Part shown: positions 1-7,718 of the stretch, piece after piece | Numbering within the stretch: the stretch's first letter is position 1 | Layout of the letters: every line of letters begins with the position of its first letter | DNA from: Sphingobium xenophagum NBRC 107872 | Lineage (GTDB): Bacteria; Pseudomonadota; Alphaproteobacteria; Sphingomonadales; Sphingomonadaceae | Assembly (NCBI RefSeq): GCF_000367345.1 | Contig: NZ_BARE01000043.1 | Coordinates: forward strand, 1 to 37,799 | Reading direction: 5' to 3' | Length of the DNA stretch: 37,799 nt | The notes under the pieces: model-generated | The model's input: only the letters and a program-made list of their open reading frames with translations | Databases searched by the model: none | What the model was told of the DNA's origin: nothing | Translations under genes and position numbers: made by a program

Positions 1-7
1 AGCCGGA

Positions 8-991
8 ATGTCGCGAATCCTGATCGTCCTGGCGCTCGCCATCCTGCTGCTGCCCGCCCCGCACAACAGCAAACCTGCAACCGTGCAGCCGGGCGCGCTG
101 CTCGTGACGGCGCGCGCGCTGCCGCTCAGCACCAACGACCCTGCGCTGCGGCGCATGGGCGCGCTTGCCTATCTGGGCGGTTGGGAACTGCGCAGCGCCA
201 ATCCGGGCTTTGGCGGCATTTCCGCCATGCTGGTCTCGCCGCCGGGCGATGTGCTGGCCTTGAGCGATTCCGGCATATTGATGGGGCTGCATGTCGGGCC
301 GGGCGAAGCGCGCCGCCGCCCGTTCATCGCCCCCCTGCCCATTCGGCCACAGGACCGCGATCGCCCCTGGTGGGCCTGGGATTCAGAATCGCTGACCCAT
401 GATCGTGCGACCGACCGTTATTGGGTGGGGTTCGAATTGCAGCAGGCAATCTGCCGCTATTCCCCCGGCTTTGCGCGGGTGGAGGCGTGCCGCACCTGGC
501 CGCAGATCATGGCATGGCCCCCGACCGGATCGATCGAATCGCTCGCGCGCCTGCCCGATGGCCGCTTCATCGCGATCGGCGAGATGGGGATGACGGCCGA
601 TGGGCGTCATGACACGCTGCTATTTCCCGGTGACCCGGCAGAAAGCGACACCGCCGATCCGATCCATCTGCGCTACACCCCGCCGCAGGGCTATCGCCCG
701 ACCGACGCTGTGGCGCTGGACGCGCAGCACCTGCTGGTCCTCAATCGCCGCCTGACCTTGCAGGAACTGTTCACCGCGACGATCGCGATCGTCGACCTGC
801 CCGAACGGCTGGAACCGGGCATGGAGCTAAAGGCCCGCACCCTCGCCCGCCTCGCCCCGCCGCTGCTGGCCGACAATTTCGAAGGGCTGGCGATCAGCCG
901 GGAGAACGGGCGGACAATCATCTGGGTCGTGTCCGACGATAATCACGAATTTTTCCAGCGGACCTTGCTGCTGAAATTCGGGCTGAATTGA
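8..991 (+). CDS. Exported esterase-like activity of phytase family protein
   Basis: The product is 327 residues. It opens with a hydrophobic stretch (about residues 4-18) that fits a signal peptide, so it probably acts in the periplasm or outside the cell. The rest reads as a beta-propeller-like chain. Repeated patterns such as SESLTHD near residue 125, SIESLARLPDGRF near 175 and the C-terminal DNFEGLAI followed by WVVSDDN are typical of the esterase-like/phytase-like family (PF13449). The substrate cannot be read from sequence; hydrolysis of a phosphate or ester is only the family-level expectation. The gene starts seven bases into the window, so its upstream context is unseen and an earlier start cannot be excluded. 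It converges on rpmB, with a long palindrome between them. Confidence 0.8.
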   Translation: MSRILIVLALAILLLPAPHNSKPATVQPGALLVTARALPLSTNDPALRRMGALAYLGGWELRSANPGFGGISAMLVSPPGDVLALSDSGILMGLHVGPGEARRRPFIAPLPIRPQDRDRPWWAWDSESLTHDRATDRYWVGFELQQAICRYSPGFARVEACRTWPQIMAWPPTGSIESLARLPDGRFIAIGEMGMTADGRHDTLLFPGDPAESDTADPIHLRYTPPQGYRPTDAVALDAQHLLVLNRRLTLQELFTATIAIVDLPERLEPGMELKARTLARLAPPLLADNFEGLAISRENGRTIIWVVSDDNHEFFQRTLLLKFGLN

Positions 992-996
992 TAGCT

Positions 997-1121
997 GCGA
1001 ATGGGGTGCAGGGTGGATCGCAAGTCGTGAATTTCGAGAACCGGCGCGCAGCGTACTTCAGTACGTGAGCACCGGAAGCGCAGAAAGGCGCGGCTTGCGG
1101 GCCATCCAGCGCCCCATTCGC
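997..1121. repeat. Long imperfect palindrome, about 125 bases
   Basis: The outer arms GCGAATGGGG (997-1006) and CCCCATTCGC (1112-1121) are exact reverse complements. The centre is a perfect small hairpin, CGTAC-TTCA-GTACG (1052-1065). The arms between also pair in part: GGATCGCAAG on the left matches CTTGCGGGCC on the right with mismatches. The whole element could fold into one long stem on either strand. It lies between the convergent esterase-like gene and rpmB, next to the rpmB terminator. A dispersed repeat or a structured RNA 3' end are both possible. Confidence 0.7.
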
Positions 1122-1124
1122 ACG

Positions 1125-1153
1125 CAAAAAAGCGGCCCGTTGCGGGGCCGCTT
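1125..1153 (-). terminator. Intrinsic terminator of rpmB
   Basis: AGCGGCCC (1131-1138) pairs perfectly with GGGCCGCT (1145-1152). On the minus strand the stem is followed by a run of six T. It lies 25 bases past the rpmB stop codon. Confidence 0.85.
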
Positions 1154-1177
1154 CTTATGCCGAAACGAATCGAGAAA

Positions 1178-1471
1178 TCAGGCGGCTGCGGCAGCCTGCT
1201 TCTTGACGATGTCGCGCTTCAGGCGACGCGCCTTGAGCGACAGCTTGTCGTCGCTAGTCTTGAGCAGCCAGTTGTCCAAGCCGCCATTATGTTCGACCGA
1301 ACGCAGACCATGGGTCGACACGCGCAGCTTCACGCTGGTTTCCAGCGCTTCGGAGATCAGCGAAACATTCTGCAGGTTCGGCAGGAACACCCGCTTGGTC
1401 TTGTTATTGGCGTGGGAAACATTGTGACCCACCTGGCGACCCTTGCCGGTCAGCTCGCAAATGCGCGACAT
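1178..1471 (-). CDS. rpmB: 50S ribosomal protein L28
   Basis: The product is 97 residues, the usual length for alphaproteobacterial L28. It begins [11 protein letters not shown], the conserved L28 N-terminus, continues with [15 protein letters not shown], and ends in a basic then Ala-rich tail. L28 belongs to the large ribosomal subunit. The ATG at 1471 was chosen; a TTG two codons upstream would add residues not found in the family. The gene is monocistronic and ends in a strong intrinsic terminator. About 140 bases separate it from the divergent small membrane-anchored gene, and both promoters must lie there. Confidence 0.97.
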   Translation of the reverse strand: MSRICELTGKGRQVGHNVSHANNKTKRVFLPNLQNVSLISEALETSVKLRVSTHGLRSVEHNGGLDNWLLKTSDDKLSLKARRLKRDIVKKQAAAAA

Positions 1472-1614
1472 AGTCAATCAACCTTGTAATTCGGGTTCGT
1501 TCGGAAAGCCGCGCCGATAACGGGATTCCCTCTGGCCGTCAACCCGCCGCTCGGCGTGTCGCAACCCTTTTGCGCGGCGAAGCGTTGTCGCCCCGTAACA
1601 TATGGGAGGTTGAA

Positions 1615-1836
1615 ATGCGATTCATTGGCGGGCTGTTGATCATTCTGTTGCTCGTGCTGGCTGGCGGCATCGCCACCGGCTTCATCGACTTGCAGAAAAC
1701 GCGGGACGGACGGCTTCCCGAAATCGCCGTCAAGGAAGGCGCGCTTCCCAAATATGAAGCCAGCGTCGCCAAGGTAGAGGTTGGCACCCGCAACGAAACC
1801 GTCGAAGTGCCGACTGTCGCCGTCAAGAAACCCTGA
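1615..1836 (+). CDS. Small membrane-anchored hypothetical protein
   Basis: The product is 73 residues. The first 20 residues form one hydrophobic segment (FIGGLLIILLLVLAGGIATG), a transmembrane anchor or uncleaved signal, followed by a polar tail with no recognised domain. The ATG at 1615 was chosen because GGGAGG lies five bases upstream; longer in-frame starts lack a ribosome site. No cysteine, histidine cluster or catalytic motif is visible. It lies 40 bases upstream of tadA on the same strand and could share its transcript. The function is unknown. A short exported or inner-membrane protein specific to this bacterial group is the most that can be said. Confidence 0.65.
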   Translation: MRFIGGLLIILLLVLAGGIATGFIDLQKTRDGRLPEIAVKEGALPKYEASVAKVEVGTRNETVEVPTVAVKKP

Positions 1837-1876
1837 GTTCGCGTGACGGGCAAGATGCTGTAAGGGCGGGGATGTC

Positions 1877-2335
1877 ATGTCCTCGCCCTTTCCCTTGCCT
1901 GATCCGATGCGCCGCGCGCTGGCGCTGGCCCGCGCGGCCGAAATGGCGGGCGAGGTGCCGATCGGCGCGGTGGTGACCAGAAACGGCATCATCATTGGCG
2001 AGGGCGAGAATCGCAACCGCCGCGACCATGACCCCACCGCCCATGCCGAAATCGTCGCGATGCGGGCGGCGGCCATCCATCTGGGCGATTTTCGCCTGAC
2101 AGGCTGCGACCTGTGGGTCACGCTGGAGCCTTGCCCGATGTGCGCGGGAGCCATCTCCCACGCTCGGATCGCGCGGCTATATTATGCCGTGGGCGATCCC
2201 AAGGGCGGCGCGATCGAGCAGGGGCCGCGCCTGTTCGCCCAGCCGCAATGCCTGCACCGGCCCGAAGTCTATGGCGGATTGGCCGAAGCCGAAGCCTCAG
2301 CGCTGCTCAGGGATTTTTTTGCTGCCCGACGCTGA
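1877..2335 (+). CDS. tadA: tRNA-specific adenosine deaminase TadA
   Basis: The product is 152 residues, the usual TadA length. TadA converts adenosine 34 to inosine in tRNA-Arg(ACG), so one tRNA can read several Arg codons. The zinc deaminase motifs are complete: HAE at residues 56-58 (zinc ligand H56, proton shuttle E58) and PCPMC at 85-89 (zinc ligands C86 and C89). Other nucleoside or guanine deaminases share these motifs, but the VPIGAVV start of the domain, the LEPCPMCAGA context and the size favour TadA. Its last 39 bases overlap the 3' end of the membrane protein gene on the opposite strand. Confidence 0.93.
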   Translation: MSSPFPLPDPMRRALALARAAEMAGEVPIGAVVTRNGIIIGEGENRNRRDHDPTAHAEIVAMRAAAIHLGDFRLTGCDLWVTLEPCPMCAGAISHARIARLYYAVGDPKGGAIEQGPRLFAQPQCLHRPEVYGGLAEAEASALLRDFFAARR

Positions 2336-4195
2336 ATAATCGATGCGGTAGAGCTGATAGGGCAATGTCATGCCGCTGTTCAGTGTCACCGGCACCAGCC
2401 AGCGCGGAATTGCGCCCCGCATCAGGTCGGCATAGAAACCCTGCGGGCTGCGCGACTGATAGATCGTCCCTTCGGGGAAATTGGGGCACACCAGCAAATA
2501 GGTCGCGTGATGCCGCGCCGCGATGGGGCGGAAGGCATCGGTCGGGCCGTCATAGGCGTGGTGCATGTCCAGGATCGTCGCACCATTGCGATGATAGGGA
2601 CCGGCCAGCGCACTATGATGCGTCGTCGCGATCAGGCGCGGCCCCAGATCGACCATGGTGAAGATGGTTGCGGGGGGCAATTGGTCCAGCACCTCCAGCG
2701 CGGGCAGCGTGCGGCACCGGCTATTGGCTTTCTTGATCGCATCGTTGCGAGCGATGGCGGATGGCCGCCAGGGCCTGGGCTTGTTGCCGGTCAATTCCGC
2801 CCATCCGCGCATGATCTGCGGATAGAGCGGATAGGCGCAGGCGATCGCCGCCAGCAGCGCCACCCCTGCCCCCGCCGCGATTCGCACCCGGCGCGTGCCG
2901 GTAAAGATCGCGACGACAAGCCGGTGCGCGGCCCAGGCGGCAGGCGGGATCGCCAGCAGCTGCGCCGCTGGCCCCGCGCGCAACTGCCAGAACAGCAAGG
3001 CGGTGGAAAAAAGCATCATCAGGCCGACCGTCGCCCAGGCCCATAGCCGCTCCGCATCGCGCCGCGCATCCCACAAGGCCCAGATCAGCCCGACCAGCCC
3101 CGCCAGCGGAATCGCCAGCAACGGCACGACCAGGCTTTGCGCCTGCGCGGTGATCGGCTTGGCCTCCCGGATATTGGCCAGCCACAGTCGTTCGAGTTCG
3201 GGCGAAATCTGATAGGGGCTCAGGCATTGCGGCCAGTTCAGCCAGAAGAAGGCCGCCACCGCGCCGCCCACGACTGCGCCTGCCGCCAGCCGCATCGCCC
3301 AGCCGCGCAAAGGGGCAAGCGAGAGCAGCACCATGCCCGCCGACGCCGCGCCGAACACCGCCACCCAGATGGGCGAAATCGCATCGCACACCATCGCGCG
3401 ATTGGCATAGCTGGCAAACAGCAGATAGCAGAGCGAAGTCGCCCCGCCCAGGCTGAGTGCATAAGGCAGCATCCGCCGCTCCGCCCCTTCGCGGAACACC
3501 CAGCGCAGCGCGATCAGCCCGCCGCCCGCCGCCAGATAGACGATCATCTCCATGCCGATCGCGATCGACAGCGCGCTGCTGACGCCAGCCATCACCCCGC
3601 CGCGTAGCCGGTTGGCGTCGATGACGCCGGCCAGCATCGTCACTGCCAGCGCCAGTTGCCAGCCATGATGGTCGATCCGCATCGGCGCATACATGCCCAG
3701 CCCCATCTGCGCAGCCAGCGGGGCAAGCGCGGCCAGCAACCAGCCATGCGGCCCGGCCAGCCGCCGCCCGATAAAGCCCAGGCTGAGCATCAGCAGCAAC
3801 AGCGGCAGCAGCGGCGCGATGCCGCAGGCCAGCCGATCGGCCAGCCCCTGGTCGATAAAGGCGCGGAAGAACAGGATCAGCCCGGCAATGGGAATATCGA
3901 CCAGACGCGACCAGTGGATATTGGCGCCGCCCGGCGGATCGAGCCGATATTGGCGCAGGTCGTACCACCCCTGCCCGGCCAGCCAGTCCTTCACCTGCAC
4001 ATAGCGGATATTGTCGTCCGTATCGCCCAGCACCAGCCAGTGGATGGCGGGCCAGCGGCTGACGACCATGGCGACCGCAATCGCGATCCAGATGAGGAAG
4101 GTCAGCCACTTCCAGTGCCGCGCGCTCCACGCCAGCAGGACAGGCCAAATATGGGTCACCCGCGCGCGCAGGGTATCGGCGCTTTTCAAGCTCAT
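2297..4195 (-). CDS. Polytopic GT-C-like membrane protein
   Basis: The product is 632 residues with roughly a dozen hydrophobic segments from residue 30 to about 470, then a soluble C-terminal part of about 150 residues. The first loop carries GDTDDNIRYV (57-66) and HWSRL (94-98), and a later loop carries RIDHHGWQ (173-180). Acidic first loops of this sort occur in GT-C enzymes of the STT3/PMT type, which use lipid-linked sugars at the outer membrane face. That assignment is inference from layout and motifs. AGGGGG sits just upstream of the ATG. The divergent gene encodes a GtrA-type protein, which supports a role in envelope glycan modification. Its 3' end overlaps tadA tail-to-tail. Confidence 0.65.
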   Translation of the reverse strand: MSLKSADTLRARVTHIWPVLLAWSARHWKWLTFLIWIAIAVAMVVSRWPAIHWLVLGDTDDNIRYVQVKDWLAGQGWYDLRQYRLDPPGGANIHWSRLVDIPIAGLILFFRAFIDQGLADRLACGIAPLLPLLLLMLSLGFIGRRLAGPHGWLLAALAPLAAQMGLGMYAPMRIDHHGWQLALAVTMLAGVIDANRLRGGVMAGVSSALSIAIGMEMIVYLAAGGGLIALRWVFREGAERRMLPYALSLGGATSLCYLLFASYANRAMVCDAISPIWVAVFGAASAGMVLLSLAPLRGWAMRLAAGAVVGGAVAAFFWLNWPQCLSPYQISPELERLWLANIREAKPITAQAQSLVVPLLAIPLAGLVGLIWALWDARRDAERLWAWATVGLMMLFSTALLFWQLRAGPAAQLLAIPPAAWAAHRLVVAIFTGTRRVRIAAGAGVALLAAIACAYPLYPQIMRGWAELTGNKPRPWRPSAIARNDAIKKANSRCRTLPALEVLDQLPPATIFTMVDLGPRLIATTHHSALAGPYHRNGATILDMHHAYDGPTDAFRPIAARHHATYLLVCPNFPEGTIYQSRSPQGFYADLMRGAIPRWLVPVTLNSGMTLPYQLYRIDYSASGSKKIPEQR

Positions 4196-4237
4196 TCTTG
4201 CCCCCTAAACGAGCCGTGGCAAAGCGCAACGGGGACC

Positions 4238-4654
4238 ATGGCCATCATCAACCGACTTTCACCGCAGCATCGCGCGCTCTTCTGGCAAATCGTCCGCTAT
4301 GGCGTGACCGGCCTGTTCGTCACCGCCTGCCAGGCGGTCATCTACTGGAGCCTCGCCGCGCTCGCCGGTCTGCATCCGCAACTGGCCAATCTGATCGGCT
4401 ATGGCGCCGCGGTCGTCATCGGCTATGTCAGCCACAGCGCCTTCACCTTCCGCGGCCACGGCACCCGCGGCAAGGCCGCATCGCGCGGCATCCGCTTCGT
4501 CGCGGTGTCACTGGTCAGCTATGCGCTCAACGCCCTGTGGGTATGGCTATGCGTGACCCATATGGGCTGGCCCGAATGGTCACCCATCCCGGCAATGATC
4601 TTCGTAACACCCGCAGTCATGTTCGGACTGAACCGCCAATGGGTGTTCAAATAG
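4238..4654 (+). CDS. GtrA family membrane protein
   Basis: The product is 138 residues with four hydrophobic segments (about 15-35, 45-65, 85-105, 110-130), matching the GtrA-like family (PF04138). The FWQIVRYGVTGL start, the YVSHSAFTFRG loop and the NRQWVFK end are characteristic. GtrA proteins are thought to help move undecaprenyl-phosphate-linked sugars across the inner membrane for glycan modification. The ATG at 4238 was chosen because it places the first conserved helix near the N-terminus. The gene is divergent from the GT-C-like gene with only 42 bases between starts, so the two probably share a control region and a pathway. Confidence 0.85.
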   Translation: MAIINRLSPQHRALFWQIVRYGVTGLFVTACQAVIYWSLAALAGLHPQLANLIGYGAAVVIGYVSHSAFTFRGHGTRGKAASRGIRFVAVSLVSYALNALWVWLCVTHMGWPEWSPIPAMIFVTPAVMFGLNRQWVFK

Positions 4655-4683
4655 TCCATTGGGCGATTTTTAACACAGCGTGC

Positions 4684-4745
4684 TGCCGCGAAGGCGGGAG
4701 CCTGGTTCCGCCCTCTGGACTGGGTTCCCGCCTGCGCGGGAACAC
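4684..4745. repeat. REP-like palindromic repeat, left of GIY-YIG gene
   Basis: The right half contains GTTCCCGCCTGCGCGGGAAC, a palindromic hairpin ending in ACG. The left half (GCGAAGGCGGGAGCC) looks like a decayed arm of the same kind. The element ends 14 bases before the GIY-YIG start codon. A fuller copy follows that gene at 5056-5123. Confidence 0.8.
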
Positions 4746-4759
4746 GGTAGAATTTCGGC

Positions 4760-5053
4760 ATGGCCAAACCCGGTTATGTCTATCTGATGGCAAGCAGCCA
4801 GAACGGGACGCTATATCTTGGCGTGACCAGCGATCTCGTTCAACGGGCCTGGCAACATCGCAACGGCTTTGGCGGTGAATTCAGCGCCAAATATCGCTGT
4901 CACTTGCTGGTCTGGTACGAAGCCTATGACGACATTCAGGAAGCGCGCCAGCGCGAGTTGCGGATGAAGAAATGGGAGCGCAAATGGAAGCTGCGCATGA
5001 TCGAGGAAGTGAACCCAACGTGGCGTGACCTGTTTGAGGATATCGCCACATAA
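4760..5053 (+). CDS. GIY-YIG nuclease domain protein
   Basis: The product is 97 residues, a single stand-alone GIY-YIG domain of the UPF0213 type. The motif appears as GYVYLM (residues 5-10) and LYLGVT (18-23). It is followed by the conserved arginine in DLVQRAWQH (25-33), the EAYDDIQEARQRE helix with a glutamate, and the basic KKWERKWK stretch. Members are presumed endonucleases; their cellular substrate is not established. The gene sits between two palindromic repeats, 14 bases from one and 2 bases from the other. No good Shine-Dalgarno sequence precedes the ATG. This packing suggests gene and repeats move or are kept as one unit. Confidence 0.9.
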   Translation: MAKPGYVYLMASSQNGTLYLGVTSDLVQRAWQHRNGFGGEFSAKYRCHLLVWYEAYDDIQEARQRELRMKKWERKWKLRMIEEVNPTWRDLFEDIAT

Positions 5054-5055
5054 GC

Positions 5056-5123
5056 CGTGTTCCCGCGCAGGCGGGAACCCAGTCCCGTCCTGCGAACTGG
5101 ATTCCCGCCTGCGCGGGAACACG
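5056..5123. repeat. REP-like double palindrome, right of GIY-YIG gene
   Basis: It has two hairpin arms in inverted orientation. The left arm is CGTGTTCCCGCGCAGGCGGG and the right arm is CCCGCCTGCGCGGGAACACG, joined by a short CAGT/ACTGG-flanked spacer. It starts two bases after the nuclease stop codon and ends nine bases before the 3' end of the convergent response regulator gene. Confidence 0.85.
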
Positions 5124-5132
5124 ATGTTCTAT

Positions 5133-5936
5133 TTAATGCACGAACCGCGCCACCACGTCGCGGTAGGAGCGGCTGACCTTTACCTGGGCGCCTGATTCCA
5201 GCACTAGGAAACATTCGCCATTAGTGTGCGGCTTGACCTGCTTCACTTGGCTGAGATTCACGATGGTGGAGCGATGGACGCGCTGGAAATTGCGCGGGTC
5301 GAGCCGCTTTTCCAGATCCTTCATGGTTTCGCGCAGGATCAGGCTGTTGTCGGCGGTGTAGATGCACATATAGTCGCCTGCCGCGTCGATCCGCTCGATC
5401 GAATCGACATCGACGCGGAAAATCTGGCCGCGATCCTTGATGTTGATGAGCTTTTCGAAGCGATTGGACGCCGGGCCTTCCTCTTCCGCCACGATGAAGT
5501 CGCTCATCGCCTGGGGCGCGACTTCAGCCAGCACCTCGCGCAGCTTCTCCGCTTCCTGCACCTGCCGCTTGTCCGACAGGCGCAGGCGCACCCGGTCGAG
5601 TGCGTCGGCCAGACGGCCTTCTTCCACGGGTTTTAGCAGATAATCGACCGCCTGCGCCTCGAACGCGCGAATCGCATGGTCCATATAGGCGGTGACGAAG
5701 ATGAAGAGCGGCGGTTCGACTTCCATGATCCCCTGAACGACGGAAAATCCGTCAAAACCGGGCATCTGGATGTCCAGGAACACAAGGTCGGGCTTATGCG
5801 TCTTGATAGCGCGGATCGCTTCGCGCCCATTGTTGCAGGTTTCGATAATTTCGACATCCTCATGCGCTTGCAGACGCAGCATAAGCCCTTGCGTAGCAAG
5901 GCTTTCGTCGTCGACGAGGATTGTTCTGATGGTCAT
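5133..5936 (-). CDS. LytTR-family response regulator
   Basis: The product is 267 residues with two domains. The receiver domain (about 1-120) has the acidic pair D9/D10, phospho-acceptor D55 in FLDIQMPG, T82 and K102, all expected for a working receiver. The LytTR DNA-binding domain (about 165-265) includes the FQRVHRSTIVNL and VKVSRSYRD motifs. The protein should bind DNA when phosphorylated by the kinase encoded just upstream, whose gene overlaps it by four bases (ATGA). Target genes cannot be inferred from the window. It resembles the AlgR/LytR/YehT type of regulator. Confidence 0.93.
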   Translation of the reverse strand: MTIRTILVDDESLATQGLMLRLQAHEDVEIIETCNNGREAIRAIKTHKPDLVFLDIQMPGFDGFSVVQGIMEVEPPLFIFVTAYMDHAIRAFEAQAVDYLLKPVEEGRLADALDRVRLRLSDKRQVQEAEKLREVLAEVAPQAMSDFIVAEEEGPASNRFEKLINIKDRGQIFRVDVDSIERIDAAGDYMCIYTADNSLILRETMKDLEKRLDPRNFQRVHRSTIVNLSQVKQVKPHTNGECFLVLESGAQVKVSRSYRDVVARFVH

Positions 5937-7039
5937 GCGGCCACTTTCGATGAATCTTCCAAATTGAGCGGGATTTCGATGATCACCGAAAAACCGCCGG
6001 GACTTGAACGTGTTTCAAAGCTCTGTCGTTCCCCGAAAGCCTGAATGAGCCGGTCGCGGATGTTTGGCAGGCCCACGCCCGTCCCTTCGCTGACGGCAAT
6101 GTGTGGCTTCATTCCGCTTTCATTCAATCCCGGCCCGGTATCGGATACGACGATCCGCACATTTTCACCGGCAGGCTGCGCGCTGACGGTTATGTCCGCC
6201 CCCTCCTCCTTGGGCGTCACGGCATATTTGATCGCATTTTCGACCAGCGGCTGAAGCAGCAGGGATGGCAGGCGCGCCCGCGCAACCGCCGGGTCGATGG
6301 TGAATACCGGACGCAGCCGGTCCTCGAACCGCATCTTCTCAATCTCCAGATAGAGTTTGAGCGTTTCGATCTCCTGCTCGATCGTCACCTGCGCGGTCGG
6401 CTCGTTGATGAGGGTATAGCGCAGGAAGGAGGACAGGCGCGAGAGCATCGCATTGGCACGATCGGTCTGTTTGAGCAGCACCAGCGTGGAGATGGAATTG
6501 AGCGTGTTGAACAGGAAATGCGGGTTGAGCTGATAGCGCAGCATCGCCAGCTGCGCGCTCGACGCCTGATTTTCCAGATGGAGCAGCTGGTCGGCCTGTT
6601 CCTCCACCGTCAGATAGAAATTGATTGCATAATAAAGCGCCGACCATGCGCCCAATAGCGTCATCGACAGATAGAAAGCGCCCAGGAACAGTTGCAGCCC
6701 CGCCGTCTCGCTGCCCTTGTTCTGGGTCGAAAAGACCCAGGCGTCGATAAAGGCGACCAGCGCCGCGGCGGCCACGACAGTCAGGATCGATGCGCCCCAG
6801 GTGACGATCGGTTTGCGCTTGAGCAGGAAGCGAAACATCACCGCGATCAACAACGTCACCGAATAGCCGGTGACGGTGGAAATCAGCACCGGCACCAGGC
6901 TGGATAGCGGCTGGCCATTGGCGATGGTGGACGATCCGCGCAACAGGAACGCGCCGGCCCAGCCCAGCGATTGCAGGTTCCAGAAGGCGCGATTCTTGTC
7001 CGCGAAAAAGGGCTGGGGCTGAAAGGGATGAACAGACAT
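5933..7039 (-). CDS. LytS/YehU-type sensor histidine kinase
   Basis: The product is 368 residues. Four or so hydrophobic segments lie between residues 22 and 142, a membrane-embedded sensor without a large periplasmic domain. A short coiled coil (145-165) leads to the His_kinase domain (PF06580) with phospho-acceptor H174 in LNPHFLFNTLNS. The ATPase domain has the N box with N268 (LVENAIKY), the G1 box DTGPG (300-304) and the G2 box GTGVGLPN (319-326). All catalytic boxes are intact. The signal is unknown. The gene forms an operon with the LytTR regulator, start and stop overlapping by four bases, so the pair is a complete two-component system. Confidence 0.93.
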   Translation of the reverse strand: MSVHPFQPQPFFADKNRAFWNLQSLGWAGAFLLRGSSTIANGQPLSSLVPVLISTVTGYSVTLLIAVMFRFLLKRKPIVTWGASILTVVAAAALVAFIDAWVFSTQNKGSETAGLQLFLGAFYLSMTLLGAWSALYYAINFYLTVEEQADQLLHLENQASSAQLAMLRYQLNPHFLFNTLNSISTLVLLKQTDRANAMLSRLSSFLRYTLINEPTAQVTIEQEIETLKLYLEIEKMRFEDRLRPVFTIDPAVARARLPSLLLQPLVENAIKYAVTPKEEGADITVSAQPAGENVRIVVSDTGPGLNESGMKPHIAVSEGTGVGLPNIRDRLIQAFGERQSFETRSSPGGFSVIIEIPLNLEDSSKVAA

Positions 7040-7124
7040 TGCAGGCAGCCTAGGCGATTTGAAGCGGCTGGTGAAGCCGCCGCCGCCCAGGACGTCCTCA
7101 CCCTGGCCGCGCTGCGCCCGCCCG

Positions 7125-7607
7125 TCAGGCGGCGGCAGCGGAATCCTCCGCCATCGGGGTGACTTGGTCGGGGCACAGCCAGACCAGGTCGTTCAGGTCC
7201 AGTTCGCGCCCGTCATGCGCCTGTATCGTGACCCTGCGGATCGGCAAGCCGTCGCGCCGGTCGGCCAGCACCTGGCACGACACCGTGCCGCAGCTCCATT
7301 TTTCGCCCCACTGGCGCAGGGCGATCATGACCGGGGCCAGTTCCCGCCCCTTTTCCGTCAGGCGATATTCCACCTTGCGCCGGTCGCACTGCATGGGTTG
7401 CCGCAGCATGATGCCGTTTTCGACCAGCCGGGCGAGGCGGTTGGCCAGGATGTTGCGAGCGATTCCCAGCGTCGACTGAAACTCCTCGAAATGGCGGATT
7501 CCCGACAGGGCGCCACGCAGGATAAGGAAAGACCAGCGCTCTCCCATCGCCTCCAGCGCACTGGGGAGCGCGCATTGTTCCAGATCCTGTGCCAGATTAT
7601 GTTTCAT
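7125..7607 (-). CDS. HxlR-family winged-helix transcriptional regulator
   Basis: The product is 160 residues. Residues about 10-105 form the HxlR domain: CALPSALEAMGERW, then LRGALSGIRHFEEFQ, GIARNILANRLARLVENG as recognition helix, and RKVEYRLTEKGREL as wing. The early cysteine of CALPSAL matches the redox- or aldehyde-sensing cysteine of some HxlR proteins, though a role here is inference. The C-terminal 50 residues are extra and carry three more cysteines. The ATG at 7607 was chosen because the family starts just before the NLAQDLEQC-like segment. The gene is divergent from rel, with 111 bases between starts. Confidence 0.9.
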   Translation of the reverse strand: MKHNLAQDLEQCALPSALEAMGERWSFLILRGALSGIRHFEEFQSTLGIARNILANRLARLVENGIMLRQPMQCDRRKVEYRLTEKGRELAPVMIALRQWGEKWSCGTVSCQVLADRRDGLPIRRVTIQAHDGRELDLNDLVWLCPDQVTPMAEDSAAAA

Positions 7608-7718
7608 GGTGATGACTAGATAGCCCAAAGCAGCGACAGTTGCAAAAGCGCTGTGTATTTAGGGCAGATGGGATTTTTTTGTTGCGCTGCAAGGCACTTC
7701 CCACACAATCGGGAAACG

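Noticed and set aside
1178..1489. Plus-strand frame across rpmB
   Set aside because: Shadow of a universally conserved ribosomal protein gene.
2721..4229. A 502-codon open frame on the minus strand in another frame of the GT-C-like gene
   Set aside because: Arg- and Ala-rich, without hydrophobic segments or motifs; the overlapping frame gives a coherent polytopic protein.
4684..5123. CRISPR-like array reading of the repeated palindromes
   Set aside because: Only two units, separated by a whole gene, with internal symmetry and no regular spacers.
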